Shown here: in pieces, positions 35,514-44,183 of the stretch
How positions within the stretch are numbered: the stretch's first letter is position 1
Layout: every line of letters starts with the position of its first letter
Origin: Flavobacterium branchiarum
GTDB lineage: Bacteria > Bacteroidota > Bacteroidia > Flavobacteriales > Flavobacteriaceae
Length of the DNA stretch: 64,000 nt
Direction of reading: 5' to 3'
Assembly: GCF_030409845.1 (NCBI RefSeq)
Contig: NZ_JAUFQQ010000003.1
Location: forward strand, 806,001 to 870,000
The notes under the pieces: model-generated
The model's input: the letters and a program-made list of their open reading frames with translations, nothing else
Told to the model about the DNA's origin: nothing
Databases searched by the model: none
Translations under genes and position numbers: made by a program

Positions 35514-36413
35514 TTATTGTTTTTTGTAAATAGAATAAATCGTATTTATTGTTTTTCTGTCTAATACATTATCAACTTCTGTTTGGATATAATGTAGTTT
35601 AAAAGCTGTTATTGCGGCTGTAAGATTTTTAGTATTGTAGCCAATAATTCGCAAAGCAGGCTCAATTCTAAAATCGAATGGAGCTTCTTCCAGTATCTCA
35701 TCTTGCCAGATTCCAAATCCTAGTCCAGCTAGCGTTTTCCAAGGAAACAACTTACTTGGGTCTTGTTTTCTTCCTGGAGCAATATCGGCATGACCTAATA
35801 TATTTTGTGTTGGTACATTATATTCCTTTTTTAACCTTGTCAAAAGAGCAATTAAACTATTCATTTGTGTTTCCGAGAAAGGTTCAACTCCGTTATTGTC
35901 AAGCTCAATACCTAGTGAAGAGGAGTTGAGGTCGGTATTTTTTCCCCATGTAGCATTACCAGCATGCCACGCACGTAAATAATCATTTAACATTTGGACC
36001 ACTTTACCATCTCTCGAGATAATGTAATGAGCACTTACTTGTGTTTTTGTTTTAGTAAATGTATTTACAGTTTGTTGTAAAGAATCCTGAGCTGTATGAT
36101 GGATAATAATAAAGTTAGGTTTACGTAAATTAAAGTTTACGGTACCTATCCATTGTGTATTAATTCCATTTTGTAGCGAAGTAGATCCAGTTTGCGAAAG
36201 GGAGTCCTTGTAAATATGTAACTGATTTGCATATGACGTATCTATGCTTATAGTTGCAATAGGAGGAGGTATAGGTTGTGCATCTTTGCTTGTGATTTTA
36301 TTTTCAAGAGATTTAAGTTGCTGATCGTATACCTTTTCACTCGATTTATATGGATTTGTAGAGCAAGATGTAATTGCAATCGCTATAGTTAAACAGTAAA
36401 AATACTTTCTCAT
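35514..36413 (-). CDS. N-acetylmuramoyl-L-alanine amidase (Amidase_2), lipoprotein
   Basis: Zinc amidase that cleaves the MurNAc-L-Ala bond. 299 residues: lipobox ITSCSTN (Cys about 17), a linker of about 80 residues, then the PGRP/AmpD-like domain (about 95-235). Zn ligands: first His in FIIIHHTAQ, second in ILGHADIAPGRKQDP; the HYIISRDGKVVQML and AWHAGNATWG segments are characteristic. The C-terminal tail (about 240-299) is extra and may position the enzyme on the cell envelope. Likely cell-wall remodelling or recycling. Confidence 0.9.
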   Translation of the reverse strand: MRKYFYCLTIAIAITSCSTNPYKSSEKVYDQQLKSLENKITSKDAQPIPPPIATISIDTSYANQLHIYKDSLSQTGSTSLQNGINTQWIGTVNFNLRKPNFIIIHHTAQDSLQQTVNTFTKTKTQVSAHYIISRDGKVVQMLNDYLRAWHAGNATWGKNTDLNSSSLGIELDNNGVEPFSETQMNSLIALLTRLKKEYNVPTQNILGHADIAPGRKQDPSKLFPWKTLAGLGFGIWQDEILEEAPFDFRIEPALRIIGYNTKNLTAAITAFKLHYIQTEVDNVLDRKTINTIYSIYKKQ

Positions 36414-36450
36414 ACTTTAAAAATTGTTTTATGTTTTGTTCTAACAATTA

Positions 36451-37005
36451 CTATTCTTTTTCCTTATCCTTATCCTTATCCTTGTTCTTTTCCTTTTCTT
36501 TTTTCTTTTTCTTTGCTTTTTTAGAACTACTTTGATCTTTTAGTTGTTCCATATAAAGGGTGTATTTTTCCCTTTGATCTTTGCTTAGAAATTCGGACAC
36601 TCTTTTATCTGTAGCGTCAGAGAGCGCTTGAATTTGTTTTATTTTTTCGTCTTGATTACTGCTTTCATTTTTCAAAAGTATGCCTTGTTCTTTTATACTT
36701 TCGATAAGAACATTCGATACTGCAATTTCCTGAAGCGCATCAAGATTTAGTTCAGGCTTCATTGTTTCCATTATTTTAGCAACGGTTACTTCAACAGGGA
36801 TCTCTTTTGGTTTAGAAGTATTGGCAGATGGTCCCATGCCACCCATGCCTTGACTCATTCCACCGTTCATTCCTCCTCCGTAGCCACCACGGCCACCATA
36901 TCCATTACCGTAGCCATTTCCATATCCATTTCCGTATTGAGCAGAAATAGGGTTAGCGAAAAATAAAATAAATGCAAATAGTATTGCAGCTTGAATTGTT
37001 TTCAT
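36451..37005 (-). CDS. secreted GYG-rich protein with LTxxQ-like core and Lys/Glu tail
   Basis: 184 residues. Signal peptide (about 1-22, FANPISAQ), a YGNGYGNGYGNGYGG repeat (about 23-40), a Met/Gly stretch, then a helical core (about 70-150: IMETMKPELNLDALQEIAVSNV, LSKDQREKYTLYMEQ) that resembles Spy/CpxP-type LTxxQ proteins common in flavobacteria. The C-terminal 25 residues are a charged run of Lys, Glu and Asp encoded in part by 3.7 copies of the hexamer CCTTAT (36462-36483, plus strand). Function unknown. Confidence 0.6.
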   Translation of the reverse strand: MKTIQAAILFAFILFFANPISAQYGNGYGNGYGNGYGGRGGYGGGMNGGMSQGMGGMGPSANTSKPKEIPVEVTVAKIMETMKPELNLDALQEIAVSNVLIESIKEQGILLKNESSNQDEKIKQIQALSDATDKRVSEFLSKDQREKYTLYMEQLKDQSSSKKAKKKKKEKEKNKDKDKDKEKE

Positions 37006-37051
37006 GTTTTATATTTTTAAAATCAAAAAATCAAAAAAATGTATTGTAAAT

Positions 37052-38365
37052 TTAAACAGGTTCACCGTATAAATCAAATTCTGTAGCTTCTATTATTTTA
37101 ATATTAACAAATTCTCCAGTTTTTACATAATGTTTAGAGGCATCGATTAGCACTTCGTTATCAACATCTGGGCTGTCAAATTCTGTTCTTCCAACAAAAT
37201 GAGCACCTTCTTTTCTGTCTATAATACATTTAAAAGTTTGTCCAACTTTCTCTTGGTTTAAATCCCATGAAATCTGAGATTGTAATTCCATGATTTCGTT
37301 AGCACGATCTTGCTTTACTTCGTCTGGAACATCGTCTTCTAGTAAATAAGCATGTGTGTTTTCTTCATGCGAATAAGCGAAGCATCCCATTCTGTCGAAT
37401 TTCATTTCCTGAACAAAGTCTTTAAGGATATTGAAATCTTCTTGAGTTTCCCCTGGGTATCCAACGATTAAAGTAGTTCTGATAGCCATTCCAGGAACAG
37501 CTTTACGGAAATCTTTTAGTAATTGAGTTGTTTTTTCTTGAGTTGTACCACGACGCATAGATTTTAAAACTGAATCAGAAATGTGTTGCAACGGTATATC
37601 AATATAGTTACAGATCTTAGGCTCACGTTTCATAACTTCTAGTACATCCATTGGGAAACCAGATGGGAAAGCGTAATGTAAACGAATCCATTCAATACCT
37701 TCTACTTTTACTAGTGCTTCAAGTAATTCAGCTAAATTTCTTTTCTTATATATATCAAGACCGTAATAAGTTAAATCTTGAGCAATCAAAATTAATTCTT
37801 TTACACCATTTTTGGCTAATCCTTCCGTTTCTTTAACCAATTTTTCAATGGTTTGAGAGACGTGTTTTCCACGCATAAGAGGAATCGCGCAAAAGCTACA
37901 AGGTCTGTCGCAACCTTCTGCGATTTTTAAATAAGCGTAATTTTTTGGAGTAGTTGTTAAACGCTCTCCTAATAATTCATGTTTATAATCGGCACCCAAT
38001 GCTTTTAATAATTGAGGTAACTCAGTAGTTCCGAAAAACTGATCTACATTTGGGATTTCTTTTTCTAAATCAGGTCTATAACGTTCAGATAAGCATCCTG
38101 TAACGAAAACTTTATCGACTAGTCCTTTTTCTTTTTTGTCTGCGTACTCTAAAATCATGTTTACTGACTCCGCTTTAGCGTTATCAATAAAGCCACAAGT
38201 ATTTATAACAATAATATTGCCTTCTTCGGCAGCAGGAGCTTCATGTGTTACTTCTTTTCCGTTAGCGCGAAGTTGACCCATAAGTACTTCACTATCATAT
38301 ACATTTTTCGAACACCCAAGAGTGATTACGTTGATTTTATTCTTTTTTAAAGACTTGGTTCTCAT
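37052..38365 (-). CDS. rimO: ribosomal protein S12 methylthiotransferase
   Basis: Radical-SAM enzyme that adds a methylthio group to Asp88 of ribosomal protein S12. 437 residues: N-terminal UPF0004 cluster domain (LGCSKNVYDSE, Cys18, then VINTCGF and VTGCLSER), radical SAM motif CDRPCSFCAIP (CxxxCxxC, about 153-160), and C-terminal TRAM domain (about 372-437). The CSKN opening marks RimO rather than MiaB. Candidate promoter TAATTTTG (38385-38392) 20 bp upstream. Confidence 0.97.
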   Translation of the reverse strand: MRTKSLKKNKINVITLGCSKNVYDSEVLMGQLRANGKEVTHEAPAAEEGNIIVINTCGFIDNAKAESVNMILEYADKKEKGLVDKVFVTGCLSERYRPDLEKEIPNVDQFFGTTELPQLLKALGADYKHELLGERLTTTPKNYAYLKIAEGCDRPCSFCAIPLMRGKHVSQTIEKLVKETEGLAKNGVKELILIAQDLTYYGLDIYKKRNLAELLEALVKVEGIEWIRLHYAFPSGFPMDVLEVMKREPKICNYIDIPLQHISDSVLKSMRRGTTQEKTTQLLKDFRKAVPGMAIRTTLIVGYPGETQEDFNILKDFVQEMKFDRMGCFAYSHEENTHAYLLEDDVPDEVKQDRANEIMELQSQISWDLNQEKVGQTFKCIIDRKEGAHFVGRTEFDSPDVDNEVLIDASKHYVKTGEFVNIKIIEATEFDLYGEPV

Positions 38366-38384
38366 ACTTTTATAAATTGGAGTG

Positions 38385-38392
38385 CAAAATTA
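38385..38392 (-). promoter_or_regulatory. TAnnTTTG -7 element upstream of rimO
   Basis: TAATTTTG on the minus strand, 19 bp before the rimO ATG; the -33 region has TTTC rather than TTG. Confidence 0.45.
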
Positions 38393-38551
38393 CATTTTTT
38401 ATTCCTAGAAACACCATGATTCCTTGTTTTTTCTGAAGTTGGTGTTGTTGGATTTAAGTATTTTTTGGTAGTTTTCGGGCTCTTATTTTTATTTCCTCTT
38501 TTTCTATTCATATTATGAACGTAAAAAGATGTTGCTTTCGTCAGGGCAAAA

Positions 38552-38584
38552 AAAATCCGTCTTGATAAAGATCAGACGGATTTT
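38552..38584 (-). terminator. intrinsic terminator of the FadL-type gene
   Basis: 11-bp stem AAAATCCGTCT / AGACGGATTTT and a T run on the minus strand after the stop codon at 38605. Confidence 0.8.
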
Positions 38585-38604
38585 ATACGTGTGCCGATAG
38601 TCTG

Positions 38605-40185
38605 TTATAATTCAAATAACATTGTTAATGAAACATTGTTGAATTTCGAATTGATTTTAGCAGTGTCTATAAGTCCTTGATTAAAGAATGCTTGTTGCGA
38701 GTCTCTTTTTGCGTAAGAGTAGGCTAAGTCTACTTTAGTTGCTCCGAAATTATATCCTAAACCTCCAGAATAGCTGTTTAAGTCACCAATTGTAGTGCCA
38801 TTTTTGTACGGGCTTTGTTCGTATCTGTAACCTGCTCTTAAGCTAAGCAGTTTGATTTTGTATTCAGCTCCAACTCGTACTTCGCTACTGCTAGTTAATT
38901 CATTGCTCATTGTTTTATTTACGCTTCTAAAAATGATATCGTTAGTAGGTTTGAATTTAGTGTTCCCGTAATCTTTTATTGCATAATCAACGCTTAATAA
39001 TCCAGTTTTTCCAAAAATATATGCGAAACTGGCAGTCCATTTTCCAGGAGTTTGCAGTTTGTATGATTCATAAACATTGATAATTAGCGGATCAACTATA
39101 TTAGAAGGAAGTTCGCCTGTGTTATTACTGCTTACGGTTACTAATTTTTGAGTGGTTTCATCGTAAAGTTTGTACCATGTATTAGATTCGTATGCAAGTC
39201 CTAGTCTTACTTGATCGGTTACTTTTGCGATAGCACCTATTTGAAAAGAAAATCCATTTCCGTAAGTGTATAGTTGGTTGTCAAAACGTAATCTGTTTAT
39301 TTGATAAGATGAACTGTTATTATTGATGTTATCTTCATAAAAACTTGTGTTTCTTGTATAGTCTGCAAAATGAGAGTTCAGGTTTATACCAATGAATAAT
39401 TTGTCTTTATATGAAGTTGCTGCATTAAAAGAAAGTTTTCCGTTGTAACCGTTGGTATGAATTTCGTTTTCTTGGTAATAATTCCCTCCATCAGGAACAA
39501 GTGTTCTGTATGCGGTGTTTGGATCATTTTCGTCAATGCGTCTGATTATAGCTCCTTCATTTCCTAACATTGCTTGTTGAGCGGCATAACCCGTTAATCC
39601 TGGGTATTCTTTGACTGGGAAATAGCTACCGAGAAAACGGTATAGGTTTCTTATGGATTCTCCATCTTGTTTAATAACATATTCTTGTGGTACTGGTTTG
39701 CCATTATTACCTTCATTAGCGTAGCTTAAAAAATATTTATCTACAGAATTTGTTGGATTTACGCCTGAAGAAAAAATATTATTATTATAGTTGTTAGTGT
39801 TTTCGTAATTAACAGCTATAGATAGTTTTTTCCAGTTGCTACTAGGACGCGTGTCTTTAAAAACCATAACACCACCAGCCTGATTTAAGATGAATGAATT
39901 TTCGCTATCCTTGGTTTTTGTTCCGAAATAATTAGAGTTATTCTTAGTGTTATAATTGCTTAAAGTTACCCCAAATTGATTGTTTGCAAATATTGCAGAA
40001 CCAGCTGGGTTAATGTTTAAAGAAGATAAGTCTCCGCCAAGTGCTCCAAAGGCACCTCCCATAGCACGAAAACGAGCAGTTCCGTTTAAATTGTCTTGAG
40101 AATAGCGCATTGCGTCAGATATATCTTGCGCATGTGCAGCACTTATAGATAGTCCAGTAAGTACTAGGAATATATACTTTTTCAT
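38605..40185 (-). CDS. OmpP1/FadL-type outer-membrane transport protein
   Basis: 526 residues. Signal peptide ending AAHAQDI (about 20), then SDAMRYSQDNLNGTARFRAMGGAFGALGGDLSSLNINPAG, whose NPAG and GGAFGA words match the FadL/TodX hatch segment. A beta-barrel follows with many Tyr/Asn-rich loops and a C-terminal aromatic end (SLTMLFEL). The family moves hydrophobic compounds across the outer membrane. 39 bp downstream of the low-complexity lipoprotein gene, so they may share a transcript. Confidence 0.82.
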   Translation of the reverse strand: MKKYIFLVLTGLSISAAHAQDISDAMRYSQDNLNGTARFRAMGGAFGALGGDLSSLNINPAGSAIFANNQFGVTLSNYNTKNNSNYFGTKTKDSENSFILNQAGGVMVFKDTRPSSNWKKLSIAVNYENTNNYNNNIFSSGVNPTNSVDKYFLSYANEGNNGKPVPQEYVIKQDGESIRNLYRFLGSYFPVKEYPGLTGYAAQQAMLGNEGAIIRRIDENDPNTAYRTLVPDGGNYYQENEIHTNGYNGKLSFNAATSYKDKLFIGINLNSHFADYTRNTSFYEDNINNNSSSYQINRLRFDNQLYTYGNGFSFQIGAIAKVTDQVRLGLAYESNTWYKLYDETTQKLVTVSSNNTGELPSNIVDPLIINVYESYKLQTPGKWTASFAYIFGKTGLLSVDYAIKDYGNTKFKPTNDIIFRSVNKTMSNELTSSSEVRVGAEYKIKLLSLRAGYRYEQSPYKNGTTIGDLNSYSGGLGYNFGATKVDLAYSYAKRDSQQAFFNQGLIDTAKINSKFNNVSLTMLFEL

Positions 40186-40224
40186 AATTCAGGTAAATTT
40201 TAGTTCATTTATGGAAGAAGTGGG

Positions 40225-41298
40225 TTATCTTCTTCCGCCACTAGAAGATCTTGTGCCACCGCCACCGCCAGAACTTCTTGCTCCGCCACCGCCATCGTAT
40301 GAACGACCTGATGAACTTGGAGTGTAAGATCTTGATGGAGTATTGTTAGAGCTTGGGCTGTATGTTCTGCTTGGTGAGCTACTATTGTTGTCTCTACGAG
40401 TTGGTGTATAGCTGTTGTTTTGTGAACCTGAAGCTGCATTTCTACGAGTCGGGTTGTATGTGCTATTAGAAGATTGGTCTCTTCTTGTGTAATTACTGTT
40501 GTTATTTCTTGTTGAGTTATACGAATCGTTTCTTCTGTAGTCAGTATAGTTTGTATTACTGCTTCCTCTTCTGTTAGTGAAAGTTGAGTTCTGGCTATCG
40601 TATCTTCTGTTTGTATAGTTGGTGTTGTTACTGCTTCTTCTATTTACAGAGTAATCTGAATTTCTGTTAGAGTAACTTCTATTTGAGTAATTATTTCTAT
40701 TTATGCTATTGTTGTAAATAGCTCCTCTTCGGCCGGCATTGTATGAATAGTCGTAGCTGTTGCGGTAGCCATAGTAGGGTCTATGTCCATAATAGGGTCT
40801 GTATCCATAGTAAGGGTAGTATGAAGGGTAGCTCCATCCAAATCCTCCACCATAATAAGGATAGCCCCATCCGTTATATCCGTATCCGAAGCCACCGTAA
40901 TAAGGGTAGCCAAATCCTAGGCCAAATGATAATCCCCAAGTGTTAGGATATATGTTTACAGATACATCTTGTACATTGCTTCCCCAAGCTGGGTAGCTTA
41001 TACTTGAGCTTGTTATGCTGTCGTCTATTCCATTGTATGAACTATAGTTATCAACATTTGTGAAGATTTCTGTAGGTTCATCATTGTTTTGTAGGGAACT
41101 AAAATACTCTTTGTATTGATTATTAGTACCTGTTGTAGTAACTCTTTCAGTGTAATTATTTGAAGAAGCTCCGTATATTCCGTCATTGTCGTAATAAGAG
41201 CTATTTTGATAAGAACCACACGAAGTTACTAGCAAACACAGTACACCTATAGTTGAGAAAAGGGCTGTGTTTTTTTTGAAAAAAATATTAGTTTTCAT
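40225..41298 (-). CDS. Ser/Asn/Tyr/Gly-rich lipoprotein
   Basis: 357 residues from the internal ATG (MKTNIFFKK). Lipobox LLVTSCGSYQ (Cys about 27). A WGLSFGLGFGYPYYGGFGYGY segment (about 120-165) rich in Gly and Tyr is followed by about 190 residues of low complexity made of Ser, Asn, Arg, Thr and Tyr (NNTNYTNRRYD pattern) and a Gly-Ser-Arg tail ending SSGGRR. No catalytic motif. Likely a surface-exposed, disordered outer-membrane lipoprotein. Homologues are sometimes misnamed prolyl-tRNA synthetase because of the divergent neighbour proS. The frame can be extended to a TTG at 41325, but promoter TATTTTTG is at 41328-41335. Confidence 0.65.
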   Translation of the reverse strand: MKTNIFFKKNTALFSTIGVLCLLVTSCGSYQNSSYYDNDGIYGASSNNYTERVTTTGTNNQYKEYFSSLQNNDEPTEIFTNVDNYSSYNGIDDSITSSSISYPAWGSNVQDVSVNIYPNTWGLSFGLGFGYPYYGGFGYGYNGWGYPYYGGGFGWSYPSYYPYYGYRPYYGHRPYYGYRNSYDYSYNAGRRGAIYNNSINRNNYSNRSYSNRNSDYSVNRRSSNNTNYTNRRYDSQNSTFTNRRGSSNTNYTDYRRNDSYNSTRNNNSNYTRRDQSSNSTYNPTRRNAASGSQNNSYTPTRRDNNSSSPSRTYSPSSNNTPSRSYTPSSSGRSYDGGGGARSSGGGGGTRSSSGGRR

Positions 41299-41327
41299 AT
41301 CTGTGGGTTTTTTATTGTTGGACAATA

Positions 41328-41335
41328 CAAAAATA
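41328..41335 (-). promoter_or_regulatory. TAnnTTTG -7 element upstream of the Ser/Asn-rich lipoprotein
   Basis: TATTTTTG on the minus strand, 29 bp before the chosen ATG. Confidence 0.45.
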
Positions 41336-41398
41336 GTTAGTTTTGTGGAACTATTTAGTTAAAATAAGTTAAACAAAATTTGTGCCAAACTATTCAAT

Positions 41399-42877
41399 AT
41401 GAGTAAGAACCTTACTACAAGATCAGAAGATTATTCGAAATGGTATAACGAGCTGGTTGTAAAAGCGGATTTAGCCGAGAATTCAGGAGTTAGAGGATGT
41501 ATGGTTATTAAGCCGTACGGATATGCTATTTGGGAAAAAATGCAAGCTGAATTAGATCGAAAATTTAAAGAAACAGGACATCAGAATGCTTATTTCCCGT
41601 TATTCGTTCCTAAGAGCATGTTTGAAGCAGAAGAGAAAAATGCTGAAGGATTTGCGAAAGAATGTGCTATTGTTACGCATTATAGATTAAAGAATGATCC
41701 GGATAAACCCGGAAAATTAATGGTTGACCCTAATGCTAAGTTAGAGGAAGAATTAATTGTTCGTCCAACAAGTGAAGCTATTATATGGTCTACTTATAAA
41801 GGTTGGGTGCAATCATACCGTGATTTGCCTTTATTGATTAATCAGTGGGCGAATGTTGTTCGTTGGGAAATGAGAACTCGACTATTTTTAAGAACGGCAG
41901 AATTTTTATGGCAAGAAGGGCATACTGCTCATGCTACAAGAAGTGAAGCTATCGAAGAGTCTGAGAAAATGATGAATGTATATGCGGAATTCGCTGAGGG
42001 TTTTATGGCAATTCCTGTTGTGAAAGGACTTAAAACAGAGTCAGAGCGATTTGCAGGTGCAGAAGAAACCTATTGTATTGAAGCGTTGATGCAGGACGGA
42101 AAAGCATTGCAAGCAGGAACGTCACATTTCTTAGGGCAGAATTTTGCTAAAGCATTTGATGTGAAGTTTGCTAATGCCGAAGGAAAGCAAGAATATGTTT
42201 GGGGAACTTCTTGGGGAGTATCTACTCGACTAATGGGGGCTTTGGTGATGACGCACTCAGATGATAAAGGATTGGTTTTGCCTCCAAACTTGGCTCCTAT
42301 ACAAGTGGTGATTGTTCCTATTCATAAAACAGATGAGCAATTGGCAGAGATTTCAGTTGTGGTAAATGAATTGGTTTCTCAATTGAGAAAGCTTAATGTT
42401 GCTGTGAAATATGATGATAGAACAACGCAGAAGCCAGGGTTTAAATTTAATGAATACGAATTGAAAGGAGTGCCAATTAGAATTGCGGTAGGTCCTAAGG
42501 ATTTAGAAAACGGAACTTTTGAGGTTGCAAGAAGAGATACTTTGACAAAAGAAATAGTTTCGAAAGATGGAATTGTGACTTATGTGAATGATTTATTAGC
42601 GCAAATTCAAGTTGATTTATTTAATAAAGCATTAGATTATCGTAATTCGCATATTACTGAAGTAAGTAATTTTGAAGAATTTAAAGATGTCTTGGAGAAT
42701 AAAGGTGGTTTTGTATCAGCACATTGGGATGGAACTATAGCTACGGAAGAGAAAATTAAAGACTTGGTAAAGGCGACTATTAGATGTATTCCATTGGATG
42801 GTGTAGAGGAGGCGGGAAGCTGTGTGTTTACTGGTAATCCTTCTTCTAGAAGAGTGCTTTTTGCTAAGGCATATTAA
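41399..42877 (+). CDS. proS: prolyl-tRNA synthetase, eukaryote/archaea-like (ProS type 3)
   Basis: Charges tRNA-Pro with proline. 492 residues, with class II motifs 1 to 3 in the N-terminal catalytic domain ([31 protein letters not shown] as motif 2, [16 protein letters not shown] as motif 3), an anticodon domain (about 285-390) and a C-terminal zinc-binding-like domain ending VLFAKAY. The lack of the YbaK editing insert and the short length mark the archaeal/eukaryotic-type enzyme used by Bacteroidetes. Confidence 0.96.
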   Translation: MSKNLTTRSEDYSKWYNELVVKADLAENSGVRGCMVIKPYGYAIWEKMQAELDRKFKETGHQNAYFPLFVPKSMFEAEEKNAEGFAKECAIVTHYRLKNDPDKPGKLMVDPNAKLEEELIVRPTSEAIIWSTYKGWVQSYRDLPLLINQWANVVRWEMRTRLFLRTAEFLWQEGHTAHATRSEAIEESEKMMNVYAEFAEGFMAIPVVKGLKTESERFAGAEETYCIEALMQDGKALQAGTSHFLGQNFAKAFDVKFANAEGKQEYVWGTSWGVSTRLMGALVMTHSDDKGLVLPPNLAPIQVVIVPIHKTDEQLAEISVVVNELVSQLRKLNVAVKYDDRTTQKPGFKFNEYELKGVPIRIAVGPKDLENGTFEVARRDTLTKEIVSKDGIVTYVNDLLAQIQVDLFNKALDYRNSHITEVSNFEEFKDVLENKGGFVSAHWDGTIATEEKIKDLVKATIRCIPLDGVEEAGSCVFTGNPSSRRVLFAKAY

Positions 42878-42904
42878 AAAAAATAATTTTTTTTGCATTA
42901 GCTA

Positions 42905-42934
42905 TTGTGGAACTCAAAAATAGATGTATCTTTG
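42905..42934 (+). promoter_or_regulatory. consensus Bacteroidetes promoter of the tRNA-Glu cluster
   Basis: TTG (42905-42907), 19-bp gap, TATCTTTG (42927-42934): exact TTG-N19-TAnnTTTG. The first tRNA starts 20 bp further on. Confidence 0.75.
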
Positions 42935-42953
42935 CATCCGCATTAGGGAAGCA

Positions 42954-43025
42954 GGCCCGTTCGTCTATCGGTTAGGACGCATGGTTTTCATCCATGTAAG
43001 AGCGGTTCGATTCCGCTACGGGCTA
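42954..43025 (+). tRNA. tRNA-Glu (UUC), copy 1
   Basis: 72 nt from GGCCCGT to ACGGGCTA; cloverleaf with D arm GTCTATCGGTTAGGAC, anticodon loop TTTTCAT (anticodon TTC) and T arm AGCGGTTCGATTCCGCT. Identity elements U11-A24 and U13-G22 are present. G1 pairs with U72. CCA is not encoded. Confidence 0.95.
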
Positions 43026-43073
43026 CTACTTTTTTTGCGTGTTAAAAGTTATTTGAAGATTGAAGAATAAAAT

Positions 43074-43145
43074 GGCCCGTTCGTCTATCGGTTAGGACGC
43101 ATGGTTTTCATCCATGTAAGAGCGGTTCGATTCCGCTACGGGCTA
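43074..43145 (+). tRNA. tRNA-Glu (UUC), copy 2
   Basis: Identical in sequence to copy 1, 48 bp downstream; a recent tandem duplication. Confidence 0.95.
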
Positions 43146-43192
43146 CAAAATTCAATTTTCATTAGCATTGAAAAAAAAACTTAGAAGAATAC

Positions 43193-43264
43193 GGTCCGTT
43201 CGTCTAGGGGTTAGGACTTCAGGATTTCGTCCTGGTAACAGGGGTTCGATTCCCTTACGGACTA
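43193..43264 (+). tRNA. tRNA-Glu-like (UUC), divergent copy 3
   Basis: 72 nt from GGTCCGT to ACGGACTA. D arm GTCTAGGGGTTAGGAC, T arm AGGGGTTCGATTCCCTT. The anticodon stem is TCAGG/CCTGG and the loop ATTTCGT, placing TTC at 34-36 but with A32, G37 and U38 where copies 1 and 2 have T32, A37 and T38. The A32-U38 pair could shrink the loop. All stems otherwise fold. It might be a specialised tRNA-Glu. Confidence 0.75.
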
Positions 43265-43416
43265 CAAGAATTAGTTGTGAATAAGTTTTGTAGAATAGGA
43301 GCTGGTGTCTCGGTTTTTATTTTATTAGTTAAAGCTAAAGTGATTGTTTTACAATTGTGGGAGGCTTTTCTTTTTTAACTAGTATTTATAATTATTATAT
43401 CTAAAAATTAAGAAAA

Positions 43417-43668
43417 ATGGCAAATCATAAGTCAGCATTAAAAAGAATAAGAAGTAACGAAAAAAGAAGAGTTCTTAACAGATACCAACACAAGACTACT
43501 CGTAACGCTATAAAAGCATTAAGAATAGCTACTGATAAGCAAGATGCTACTTCAAAATTATCAAGTGTAATTTCTATGATTGATAAATTAGCTAAGAAAA
43601 ATATCATTCATGATAACAAAGCTTCTAATTTAAAATCTAAATTAACTAAATTGGTTGCTAAATTGTAA
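43417..43668 (+). CDS. rpsT: 30S ribosomal protein S20
   Basis: 83-residue helical, Lys-rich ribosomal protein binding 16S rRNA. Opening MANHKSALKRIRSNEKRRVLNRY is diagnostic; the C-terminal helix is NKASNLKSKLTKLVAKL. It follows the tRNA-Glu cluster by 152 bp and is followed by two hairpins. Confidence 0.96.
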   Translation: MANHKSALKRIRSNEKRRVLNRYQHKTTRNAIKALRIATDKQDATSKLSSVISMIDKLAKKNIIHDNKASNLKSKLTKLVAKL

Positions 43669-43692
43669 TTTACAATTTGCTAAAAATATATA

Positions 43693-43719
43693 AAAGTTCT
43701 CTTTCAGAGGACTTTTTTT
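43693..43719 (+). terminator. intrinsic terminator of rpsT
   Basis: 9-bp stem AAAGTTCTC / GAGGACTTT (one G-U) with a 5-nt loop and seven Ts. Confidence 0.75.
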
Positions 43720-43726
43720 ATGCCCT

Positions 43727-43764
43727 AAAAAAAAGCTCCTTAATAATTTAAGGAGCTTTTTTTT
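43727..43764. terminator. bidirectional terminator between rpsT and the response regulator
   Basis: Palindrome AAAAAAGCTCCTTA ... TAAGGAGCTTTTTT with A and T runs on both sides, so it can serve both convergent genes. Confidence 0.75.
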
Positions 43765-43768
43765 GTTT

Positions 43769-44182
43769 CTAGGTACTCATTTTGTTTTTTATGTATTCTA
43801 GCATTTGTGTTGTTACTGGTTTTGAAAGGAAGTCGAGGATCATTGGGTAGGTTTTTGCTTTCTCTAAGTCATCAGGGTCAATTGTAGAGGAGAGTATGAT
43901 TACGTTTGTACTATTGAAGTCGGAGTAGTTTGGTGTTGAAAAAAGATCTAAGAATTCCCAGCCTCCCATTACGGGCATGTTTAGATCTAAGAAAATAAGG
44001 CTTGGTTTTTTATTATTGAGGTCTGCAGGTGTAGTGTTTTTAAGAGTGTTGAAGTATGATAAGGCTTCTTCTCCGTTTTGAGCTGTAATTAGTTCTTTGG
44101 AAAATTCAGCTTTTGTGATTACTTTTTTGCATAACATTAGTGCTATGGGGTCGTCGTCTATGCATAAAATTTGATCAAACAT
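43769..44182 (-). CDS. single-domain response regulator
   Basis: 137-residue receiver domain with no output domain. Acidic pocket Asp9-11 (IDDDP), phospho-acceptor Asp66 (FLDLNMP), switch Ser98/Ser99 (ILSST) and Lys121 (LSKPV). It is one base downstream of a PAS-histidine kinase gene, so they form a two-component pair. The absence of an output domain implies signalling by protein contact (CheY-like or as a phospho-relay step). Confidence 0.92.
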   Translation of the reverse strand: MFDQILCIDDDPIALMLCKKVITKAEFSKELITAQNGEEALSYFNTLKNTTPADLNNKKPSLIFLDLNMPVMGGWEFLDLFSTPNYSDFNSTNVIILSSTIDPDDLEKAKTYPMILDFLSKPVTTQMLEYIKNKMST

Positions 44183-44183
44183 T

